A stretch of 17,848 nt of DNA from Deltaproteobacteria bacterium (GTDB lineage Bacteria; Desulfobacterota; DSM-4660; Desulfatiglandales; HGW-15), in assembly GCA_020342025.1 (NCBI GenBank), contig CP070840.1, positions 660,448 to 678,295 on the forward strand, read 5' to 3'. The position numbers were made by a program, and so were the translations under genes. Positions 7,471 to 14,683 of the stretch are shown one piece after another. Below the pieces are notes generated by a model that was not told the origin of the DNA, did not search any database, and worked only from the letters and a program-made list of their open reading frames with translations. Numbering within the stretch: the first letter of the stretch is position 1; every line of letters starts with the position of its first letter.

Positions 7471-8004
7471 CTACCAGTATCTGTAAGGGTACGGGTGATA
7501 CCACCACCAGGGGTAAGGGCCATAGGGGTGCGGATACGGATAAAGTCGCTCTTTCCTTTCGGCCGGCCAGAGGTGTAATTGCCTGACCAGGATAAGGGGA
7601 TAGGCATACTGGATATCGCCCAAGGGCAAAACCCGCTTTTCCTTGATTTCACCGGCTATGGTTACTTCCCTTTCACGTGCGTATATGGCTGCATCCAGAA
7701 AACCATCATAGAGGGCCAAGAAACGACCGTCGGAGTGATCAACCGCCTTTGGCCTTCCCTCCCGATCCGTAGGCTTTTGCAGGACCTCTATCAGGGTTCC
7801 TTCTTTCTGGTTCTCAGCCTTAATGATTACACCACCCCAGAGGACCAGTTTACCCTTGTAGGCTTCAGGGTCTTGCAGGACCTCCTTGAAACTAAGATCC
7901 CGCGCCACTTGATCCCTAATGTCCTTTGAAATGACCGGTGCACAGCCAGCAATGATGAGGATGAAAAACGTAACCAGCCGTGCACTGTGAATTGTTTCTT
8001 TCAT
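7471..8004 (-). CDS. slp: Slp-family outer-membrane lipoprotein
   Basis: This encodes a 177-residue protein with an N-terminal basic/hydrophobic signal ending in a lipobox IAGC, so Cys21 should be lipidated and the protein anchored in a membrane, in this family the outer membrane. The mature part matches the Slp (starvation-inducible lipoprotein) family: SFKEVLQDPEAYKGKLVLWG near the start, then DGRFLALYDGFLDAAIY, VTIAGEI and YAYPLILVRQLHLWP. The family's exact function is not known; E. coli slp responds to starvation and stationary phase. After the family domain ends there is a tail (residues 153-177) made almost wholly of Tyr, Pro, Trp and His. The gene converges on the MFS gene and has a candidate promoter at 8046-8074. 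Confidence 0.88.
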   Translation of the reverse strand: MKETIHSARLVTFFILIIAGCAPVISKDIRDQVARDLSFKEVLQDPEAYKGKLVLWGGVIIKAENQKEGTLIEVLQKPTDREGRPKAVDHSDGRFLALYDGFLDAAIYAREREVTIAGEIKEKRVLPLGDIQYAYPLILVRQLHLWPAERKERLYPYPHPYGPYPWWWYHPYPYRYW

Positions 8005-8045
8005 TGCTCTCTAATGCCCTATTGGGAATTTAAGACGCCTTTTGG

Positions 8046-8074
8046 GATATACAAGTTTTTTGGTCATATCACAA
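8046..8074 (-). promoter_or_regulatory. Candidate sigma70 promoter for the slp-like gene
   Basis: On the minus strand, TTGTGA (8074-8069, 4 of 6) and TATATC (8051-8046, 4 of 6) are separated by exactly 17 nt, about 40 nt upstream of the ATG at 8004. A second perfect TATAAT on the same strand lies at 8092-8087 but has no recognisable -35 partner. The rest of 8005-8251 is AT-rich and shows no gene. Confidence 0.4.
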
Positions 8075-8251
8075 GTTCCCGAGCGCTATTATACAAATCA
8101 TGATGCCCATCGTTTTTCTTTGGAAGACGCTTTTCTGCAAATTTCTTTTTTGTTATGTATTTTTTCGCATCACAGAAGTAATTTTTCCTGACGTTCGAGC
8201 AAAAACATATCCTCCTGAAACTTTTTCTCCCCGTGAGAACGAGACGCTGTC

Positions 8252-9328
8252 ATGAAAGCATTGAGAGCAATATCCGATCGGATTCTTTCTTGGTATGGCC
8301 GTCACAAGCGCGACCTTCCTTGGCGTAAAACGAGGAATCCTTACTTCATATGGGTCTCAGAAGTCATGCTCCAACAGACCCAGGTGGACACAGTAATTCC
8401 GTACTACCACCGATTCTTGAAGCAATTCCCCACCATTGAGGCGTTGGCCAAGGCATCGCTTCAAGAGGTACTGAAAGCGTGGGAGAATATGGGCTACTAC
8501 GCCCGAGCGCGCCATTTGCATGCTGCAGCTGGAGAGGTGGTGAACCGAATGGGCGGTAAGATTCCCCAGACCTGGGATGAACTCATTCGTTTGCCAGGTA
8601 TTGGGTCCTACACCGCCTCTGCCATCCTGAGTTTCGCCTTCGGAAAGACGTTTCCGACAGTGGATGGCAATGCACAACGGGTCCTGTGCCGTTTGCATGC
8701 TATACAGGAGCCCATCGATCAAAGCAGTACCCAAAAAAAGGTATATGAATTGGCGGCCAGAATGATCCCGTCTAAGGACCCTGCCAGCTTCAACCACGGG
8801 ATCATGGAACTGGGGGCTACTATCTGCAAGCCTCGGAGCCCCTTATGTAACACCTGTCCTGTTGCGGATCTCTGCCTCGCCATTCAAAAGGGATTGCAGG
8901 AAGTGTTACCGATCATGAGGGAAAGAAAACCCCTCCGCCACAAAGAGATGACGGCCGCCGTGATTGGGGATAAACGAGGACGATTGCTCATTGTTCAGAG
9001 GCCCAACAGGGGTCTCCTTGGTGGTCTGTGGAAGTTTCCTGGAGGCGAGAGAGGACCAGACGAGACCCTTCAACAGGGCTTGCGCAGGCGTGTGCGCGAG
9101 GAGTTGGGGATAGGAATTAGGGTGGGAGAGGCTTTTGCGTCCGTTGACCACGCCTATACCCACTTCCGGATCACTCTCCATGCATTCCGGTGTGCAAGAA
9201 GGAACGGCAGGCCCAGAGCCATCGACTGCCATAAGGTCCAGTGGGTGAAGCCTGACAGGTTAGACGATTTCCCCTTTTCAAGGGCAGATCGAAAGGTGAT
9301 AGAGGCCCTCTGGGAGCGGAATATCTGA
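8252..9328 (+). CDS. mutY: A/G-specific adenine DNA glycosylase MutY
   Basis: The enzyme removes adenine mispaired with 8-oxoguanine, preventing G:C to T:A mutations. The 358-residue protein has the full MutY plan. The N-terminal helix-hairpin-helix domain contains catalytic Glu37 (SEVMLQQTQV), the hairpin LPGIGSYTASAI (114-125) and catalytic Asp138 (VDGN). The 4Fe-4S ligands are Cys192, Cys199, Cys202 and Cys208 with C-x6-C-x2-C-x5-C spacing. These positions are numerically the same as in E. coli MutY. The C-terminal domain (from about 230) is the MutT-like 8-oxoG recognition domain, with a Tyr-Thr-His (302-304) at the place of the FSH loop that reads 8-oxoG. Its Nudix box is almost complete but has Arg where the R-E-U-x-E-E core has the first Glu. 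The start ATG 8252 has only a weak ribosome site. Confidence 0.96.
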   Translation: MKALRAISDRILSWYGRHKRDLPWRKTRNPYFIWVSEVMLQQTQVDTVIPYYHRFLKQFPTIEALAKASLQEVLKAWENMGYYARARHLHAAAGEVVNRMGGKIPQTWDELIRLPGIGSYTASAILSFAFGKTFPTVDGNAQRVLCRLHAIQEPIDQSSTQKKVYELAARMIPSKDPASFNHGIMELGATICKPRSPLCNTCPVADLCLAIQKGLQEVLPIMRERKPLRHKEMTAAVIGDKRGRLLIVQRPNRGLLGGLWKFPGGERGPDETLQQGLRRRVREELGIGIRVGEAFASVDHAYTHFRITLHAFRCARRNGRPRAIDCHKVQWVKPDRLDDFPFSRADRKVIEALWERNI

Positions 9329-9335
9329 AATGGGA

Positions 9336-9418
9336 TATTTACGATTTCCGTAAATAAATACAACAAACGTAATTTTTATCTTGACAAATCGTTTACTAAT
9401 GTACAATATATTTACGAT
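9336..9418. promoter_or_regulatory. Operator-like cluster of TTTACG half-sites and tetR promoter
   Basis: A perfect inverted repeat, TATTTACG (9336-9343) and CGTAAATA (9349-9356) with a 5-bp spacer, starts 8 bp after the mutY stop. TATTTACG recurs at 9409-9416 and ATCGT/ACGAT arms occur at 9388-9392 and 9414-9418. A promoter with perfect -35 TTGACA (9381-9386) lies between them; its -10 is TACAAT (9402-9407, 15-nt spacing) or CAATAT (9404-9409, 17-nt spacing). The half-sites overlap or flank the promoter of the TetR gene, as expected for an autoregulated TetR repressor. The assignment to this regulator is inference. Confidence 0.55.
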
Positions 9419-9470
9419 ATATGTTTTATGAATACCATTTCGTATACATTTTGGCTGGAAGGGAGATTAA

Positions 9471-10052
9471 ATGGCCAGCAAAACCGATCACACAAACTCC
9501 AAGAAGCATGAACAGATCGTTGAGACCGCAGAAAGACTTTTTACCCGCCACGGCATAAAGCGGATCACCGTGGAGGAAATCTGTCAAAAGGCGGGTGTGA
9601 GCAAAATGACCTTTTACAAGTATTTTTCCAATAAGACAGACCTTGTAGAACATATCTTTAATAACTGGATAGAAGAGGGTTTTGAGAAACTGGATGAGAT
9701 CAATGCATTGACTATCCCTTTCCCGGAAAAGATAGAGATGATGTTTAAGTGGAGAACAGAGTTGGTCTCAAAGATGAGTACGGAATTCATTGAAGAGGTC
9801 CTTCCCATAGATCTTGAATACGGAAAGATCACGGAGCGTATTCTGAAGTTCATCGTAGATTCCCAAAAAAAAGGGGATATCCGGCCGGAAATCCGCCCAG
9901 AATTCATTGCAGCGGTCATTGATAAGATGCACGAACTGGCGCGCGATGAGAAATTAATGAGAATGTATCCCAGCTATATAGAGTTTAATCGTGAATTAAA
10001 GGATTTTTTTTGGTTCGGGCTTCTTCCTCGGCCTACGCATCCTAAGGAATAG
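9471..10052 (+). CDS. TetR-family transcriptional regulator
   Basis: This encodes a 193-residue protein. The N-terminal helix-turn-helix is a clear TetR type: ETAERLFTRHGIKRITVEEI, then CQKAGVSKMTFYKYFSNKTDLVEHIF (residues about 18-65). The C-terminal helical part is the variable ligand and dimerisation domain. GGGAG at 9461-9465 is 5 nt before ATG 9471. The gene lies 77 bp upstream of an RND membrane-fusion gene in the same direction, the usual arrangement of a local repressor of an efflux operon that responds to pump substrates. Half-sites upstream of it suggest autoregulation. Ligand is unknown. Confidence 0.9.
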   Translation: MASKTDHTNSKKHEQIVETAERLFTRHGIKRITVEEICQKAGVSKMTFYKYFSNKTDLVEHIFNNWIEEGFEKLDEINALTIPFPEKIEMMFKWRTELVSKMSTEFIEEVLPIDLEYGKITERILKFIVDSQKKGDIRPEIRPEFIAAVIDKMHELARDEKLMRMYPSYIEFNRELKDFFWFGLLPRPTHPKE

Positions 10053-10129
10053 CAGGAAGGAAGGCAGATTGAGTGGAGGGGAACCTGCATTTGGATAAAA
10101 GAAGGACACTATAAGGAAAGGTATTTTCT

Positions 10130-11425
10130 ATGGGTCACGATAGACGGTTATGGATTTCGGTAAGCCTTGTTATTTTAATCCTCATTTTGACTGGGGTGGG
10201 AATCTTTGTCCTGATGAAGACAGGCAAGGAGAGCACGGCCAAGATTCAGGAACCGCCGCGCCGGGTGGCCGTGGTGCTTCAAGAACTTGTGCCGCGGCCA
10301 TTCACCAAGACGGCGGAGGCGTACGCCACGGTATCGCCCCTCAAAAAAGGGACGGTGAGTGCCAGGATCGCTGGGCCGATAGACCAGATCTCGCCCATTG
10401 CTGAACCTGGAAGGTCTGTGTCCAAAGGGGAAGTGCTGGGTCGAATAGAGGAGAGGCGTTATGAGATAGCCCTGGAAAAAGCCGAGGCGTCCCTTAGTAA
10501 ATTCAAGGCGCTGCTGAAGATTGAACGCAGCGAAAATGAAAAGCGAGCGGCCCTTTTCAACATCGCCAAACAGAGGTTTGAACTTGCCAAGTCAGATTAT
10601 GGTCGCAAAAAGGTCTTGCACGAGGGGAAGCTTATTGCGAAACAGGAGCTTGAAATTGCTGAAAGCCAACTGGAGCTTCAACGATCAGAGTTGGAGAATG
10701 CGCGAAGTGAGCTCCAAAAACGAGAGTCCCGGATCCAGTCCGTTAAGGCCGACATTGCCTCTGCTGAAGCTGAAATCAAGAGGCTTAAGGAAGACTTATC
10801 AGACACCTTCATTCGCGCCCCTTTTGACGGCGTCATAGGCGAGCGCTACGTGGAAGTGGGTGATCAAGTCTCACCCAATCAGAAGCTTTTCACGGTCTTG
10901 GATGTCTCCACAGTAAAGGTCATCGCACGTATCCAGTCCCATGAGATTTCTCGCGTGAAGCAGGGAGTCGATGTCCAGATCACCACGAGGGCCTACCCCG
11001 AAATTGGATTCATGGGTCAAGTGGTTTATATCCACCCAGAGGCAGACCCCAAGAATCGGACCTTTTCTGTGGAAGTCCACGTCAAAAACAGAAAGGAGCC
11101 CATGCTTCTGCCTGGAATGTTCTCAAGAGTCCGGATTCCTCTTCAGAAATTCGATGAAGCCTTGATGGTACCCCGTGATGCACTCTTGGAAGACAATAAG
11201 GGTCCCTATCTATACGTGGCAGATGAGTCAAACCGTCAAGCACGAAGACGAGATGTGGTCGTTGGGGAACTTGGACCAGAGGAGGCCCTCATCATCTCAG
11301 GGGTCAACGCAGGCGAGTCCCTCATCATCAGGGGTCAAGAGCTTCTAAATGATGGAGCGTTTATCCATTGGGAGAAGCAGGGTCCCGATCCGTCTTCAGA
11401 TCGAATTCGGCAAGCCGATAAGTAG
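10130..11425 (+). CDS. RND efflux membrane-fusion (periplasmic adaptor) protein
   Basis: The protein is 431 residues and links the inner-membrane RND pump to an outer-membrane channel. It has an N-terminal membrane anchor (about residues 7-29) and no lipobox cysteine. A first half-lipoyl segment (GTVSARIAGPIDQISP) is followed by a long alpha-helical hairpin (about 105-225, with heptad-like AESQLELQRSELENARSEL). The second half-lipoyl segment is FIRAPFDGVIGERYVEVGDQV, and beta-barrel and membrane-proximal domains end near VNAGESLIIRGQELL. AAGGAAAGG at 10113-10121 is 8 nt before ATG 10130. It is followed after 20 bp by the RND pump gene, so the two are surely one operon. Confidence 0.93.
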   Translation: MGHDRRLWISVSLVILILILTGVGIFVLMKTGKESTAKIQEPPRRVAVVLQELVPRPFTKTAEAYATVSPLKKGTVSARIAGPIDQISPIAEPGRSVSKGEVLGRIEERRYEIALEKAEASLSKFKALLKIERSENEKRAALFNIAKQRFELAKSDYGRKKVLHEGKLIAKQELEIAESQLELQRSELENARSELQKRESRIQSVKADIASAEAEIKRLKEDLSDTFIRAPFDGVIGERYVEVGDQVSPNQKLFTVLDVSTVKVIARIQSHEISRVKQGVDVQITTRAYPEIGFMGQVVYIHPEADPKNRTFSVEVHVKNRKEPMLLPGMFSRVRIPLQKFDEALMVPRDALLEDNKGPYLYVADESNRQARRRDVVVGELGPEEALIISGVNAGESLIIRGQELLNDGAFIHWEKQGPDPSSDRIRQADK

Positions 11426-11445
11426 AAAGGACTCGTGGCAAGACA

Positions 11446-14400
11446 ATGGTCCGCTTTTTTGTCCGCAACTCTGTTTTCGTGAACCTCCTGATGATCGTCA
11501 TCTTGGTTGCAGGGGTTTTTGTCTACTTGACGATCAGTCGTGAGATCTTTCCCGAGTTCTCCCTAGATTCCATTTCCATTACCACTGCCTACCCAGCGGC
11601 ATCTCCTCAAGAGGTGGAAAAACTCATCACCATTAAGATCGAGGATGAAATTGCTGATATTGACGGTGTAGACAATATCTATTCTGAATCTCAGGAAGGC
11701 CTCTCCCTCATCACCGTGGAACTAAGGAGCGGTGCCGATTTAGATCGCGCGCTCAATGATATTTCCTCGGCTATAGAAAGAACGGAAGACCTCCCTGAAG
11801 ATGCCGAGGATTCCGTGGTGGCGGAAGTCAAGAACGCATTCCCGGTGATCACGGTCTCTCTGTATGGTGCTCTTCCCGAACTGAGCATGAAGGATCTGGC
11901 TGAGGAGGTTCGAGACGAATTACGCAGCATTCCTGGGGTGGCCACCGTTTACATCTCTGGGGCCAGAGACCGGGAGGTCTGGGTGGAGGTGGACCCCAGA
12001 CGCTTGGAGCAATACCAACTCAGTCTTGGGGACATCCAGGGGGCCCTGGAGGCGAGGAATCTCAATCTTCCGGCGGGAACCATAAAGTCCGATCAGGGGG
12101 AATTCCTCGTGCGTACAGTGGGAGAGATTCTAGAGGCCCGCCAACTTGAGGATGTCATTGTCCGTTCTGATCCTGACGGAAACCTGTTAACCCTTTCTCA
12201 GGTGGCACGGATTCGGGATGTGTTTGAGGAACCTGTGACCTTTGGTCGTTTTAACGGCCAGCCAGCCATGAATCTTGCCATAAGCAAGGAGAAAAAGGGC
12301 GATGCCATTGCCATATCTCAAGCGGTGAGAAAACTGGTTGAAGAATATGAGAAGAGGCTTCCACCCGGGGTGCACCTGGATGTGTTCAACGATTTTTCCG
12401 TCTATATTACGAACCGGCTAAATACGCTCATAAGAAACGGGGTTGCGGGATTCGCCCTGGTGCTCATCATTCTGGGGGTCTTCTTCAACGTTCGCCTCTC
12501 TGCAATGACAGCTCTGGGCATTCCGGTTTCTTTCTCAGGAGCTCTGATTCTCATGCAGGCCTTTGACATCTCACTCAACATGATGTCCATGTTCAGTCTT
12601 ATTCTTGTGCTTGGGATCATTGTGGATGATGCCATCGTGGTCTCAGAAAACACCTACCGATACATGGAGTCAGGCCTTTCCCCAGAAGAAGCGGCAGTAA
12701 AGGGCACAAATCAGGTGATGGCTCCCGTGGTGGCCACCATCCTCACCACCATCGCCGCCTTCCTTCCCATGCTGCTCATTGGTGGAACCATGGGAAAATT
12801 CCTTTCTGTACTCCCGAAGGTGGTGACATTTGCCCTCTTGGCGTCCCTCGTGGAAGCCCTAGTTATCTTGCCTTCCCATCTGGCAGATTGGTCCCCGAGG
12901 CGTGTTCGGGATCTGTCCACGCACCGCTCAGAAGTATGGTTAAACAGGATCAGGAAGGTTTACACTCGATTCCTTCGGCTTTGTCTGAAATGGAAATATG
13001 TGAGCCTTGTGGCAAGCTTTGGGATCACGGCCTTGATTATTACTTTTGCGGCCACGAGGATCCCGTTTGTCTTGTTTCACGAATTCGAGTCCACACAGTT
13101 CTTTATCAACGTGGAGACACCGGTTACGTCTAAACTGGAGGACACCCGAGATGTGGTCGCGCGCATAGAGAAGCTGATCATTGAGAATCTGCCTCCGAGC
13201 GAACTTGAATCCCTGGCTACCAATGTGGGGCTTATCTTTCTGGATGTGAATCGTATTGTCCGGGGTTCCAATGGTGGTCAGATTATTGTGGAACTGACAG
13301 AGGCCCACAAACGCAAGCGCTCGAGCAACGAAATCATAAAGGCACTGCGCAAGTTGACCGAGCGGGTACCCGGGGCCACCAAGATCCAGTATCTCACGCC
13401 ACAGGCAGGCCCTGGAGGCCCTGCCATTGAAATCCGGATCGTGGGCGATAACCTTGAGGTCCTTCAACAGATAGCGGAGGAAATTAAGGACTACCTATCC
13501 ACCATACCCGGGGCGAAAGACATAAGGGACGATTTCCTGCCTGGGAAAAGGGAGCTTCTGATTGTGACTCGACCCGAGGCCAAGAGCCTGGGGCTGGACG
13601 TGAGATCCGTTGCCATGCAGGTGAAAAATAGCTTTTATGGCGCAGAGTCTTCCAAGATCCTTCGTTCTGACGAGGATATCCCCATCATGGTGAAGTACCC
13701 TGAAGACTACCGGGTTCGCCCATCGAGTGTGGAGGATCTTGTTTTGACAACGCCCACTGGGGAGAAGGTCTACTTCAAGGAAGTGGCGGAGGTCCGGGAG
13801 GGGAAAGGATATACCAAGATTGTGCGATCAGACGAGAAGCGCACCATTACGGTCCTGGGAGACGTGGATGAAAAAGAGGGCAATACCCTCGAGATTACCA
13901 GTCAGGTCCAAAGGCACTTCCAGGATCTGAGTCGTCGTTACCCAGGTTACAAATTGGAATTCAAAGGGAAGAGGCAGGAGATTGAGCAGTCTCTCATGGA
14001 TCTTCTGAGAAGTTTCGGCGTGGCCGTCCTCCTCATCTATTTGATCTTGGGGGCCTTGTTCAAGTCCTATATTCAGCCCCTGGTGGTCATGTTGGCCATT
14101 CCCTTTGCGGCCAACGGGGTCGTCTTGGGCCATGCCGTCATGGGAATAAACCTGGGGTTTCTTTCCTTGATGGGAATGGTCGCATTGGGAGGGGTGGTGG
14201 TCAATGATTCCCTCATATTGGTGGATTTTATCAATCAGAGAAGAAAGGCGGGGGAGCCCCTCATCGAGTCTATCGTACATGCCGGGCAAATTCGTCTTCG
14301 ACCGATCCTCATCACCACAATCACCACAGTGGTGGCCTTGGTCCCGTTGGGATTCTTCGCCTCAGGTCAGGCCAAGTTTCTCGCTCCCATGGCCATCTCA

Positions 14401-14556
14401 CTCATTTTTGGGCTCGCAGTCGCTACACTCCTTACCCTGGTTATAGTCCCCTGCTCTTATGCCATTGTTGACGGGTGGCGAGGGACCCTGCGTCAGTTGT
14501 TGGGTCTGCGTAGAGATCATCTGCGGCAGGAAGAAGTCAAAGATCCTGTCTCATAA
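11446..14556 (+). CDS. RND efflux pump, inner-membrane transporter (HAE1-like)
   Basis: This encodes a proton-driven exporter of 1036 residues, the usual length for RND pumps, forming a trimer in the inner membrane. Transmembrane helix 1 is at about residues 9-29, the first periplasmic porter region follows, helices 2-6 lie near 330-490, the second porter region lies near 560-850, and the last helices are at about 860-1010. The proton-relay aspartates of helix 4 are present as Asp394-Asp395 in GIIVDDAIVVSENTYRYME. In helix 10 the relay lysine of AcrB (Lys940) is Val919, in GGVVVNDSLILVDF, followed by Asn920-Asp921. The only nearby purine-rich ribosome site (AAAGG, 11426-11430) is a rather long 15 nt from ATG 11446, so translational coupling with the upstream gene is likely. 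Substrates are unknown; an outer-membrane factor is not encoded here. Confidence 0.95.
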   Translation: MVRFFVRNSVFVNLLMIVILVAGVFVYLTISREIFPEFSLDSISITTAYPAASPQEVEKLITIKIEDEIADIDGVDNIYSESQEGLSLITVELRSGADLDRALNDISSAIERTEDLPEDAEDSVVAEVKNAFPVITVSLYGALPELSMKDLAEEVRDELRSIPGVATVYISGARDREVWVEVDPRRLEQYQLSLGDIQGALEARNLNLPAGTIKSDQGEFLVRTVGEILEARQLEDVIVRSDPDGNLLTLSQVARIRDVFEEPVTFGRFNGQPAMNLAISKEKKGDAIAISQAVRKLVEEYEKRLPPGVHLDVFNDFSVYITNRLNTLIRNGVAGFALVLIILGVFFNVRLSAMTALGIPVSFSGALILMQAFDISLNMMSMFSLILVLGIIVDDAIVVSENTYRYMESGLSPEEAAVKGTNQVMAPVVATILTTIAAFLPMLLIGGTMGKFLSVLPKVVTFALLASLVEALVILPSHLADWSPRRVRDLSTHRSEVWLNRIRKVYTRFLRLCLKWKYVSLVASFGITALIITFAATRIPFVLFHEFESTQFFINVETPVTSKLEDTRDVVARIEKLIIENLPPSELESLATNVGLIFLDVNRIVRGSNGGQIIVELTEAHKRKRSSNEIIKALRKLTERVPGATKIQYLTPQAGPGGPAIEIRIVGDNLEVLQQIAEEIKDYLSTIPGAKDIRDDFLPGKRELLIVTRPEAKSLGLDVRSVAMQVKNSFYGAESSKILRSDEDIPIMVKYPEDYRVRPSSVEDLVLTTPTGEKVYFKEVAEVREGKGYTKIVRSDEKRTITVLGDVDEKEGNTLEITSQVQRHFQDLSRRYPGYKLEFKGKRQEIEQSLMDLLRSFGVAVLLIYLILGALFKSYIQPLVVMLAIPFAANGVVLGHAVMGINLGFLSLMGMVALGGVVVNDSLILVDFINQRRKAGEPLIESIVHAGQIRLRPILITTITTVVALVPLGFFASGQAKFLAPMAISLIFGLAVATLLTLVIVPCSYAIVDGWRGTLRQLLGLRRDHLRQEEVKDPVS

Positions 14557-14683
14557 AAGCGTATAGAAGCGTCGCCTCAGACCTACGATCACAATGGTCC
14601 CTTTCACTTTGGTGGCGTTACAAAGACTTGATCCGAACGTTAAGATCCTGAGCCACGAACACGCCACCTATCGTTCACCCATT

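Noticed and set aside
12940..13467. Long open frame on the minus strand inside the RND pump gene
   Set aside because: It is opposite a strongly conserved coding sequence, has no recognisable motif and no ribosome site; a shadow of codon bias.
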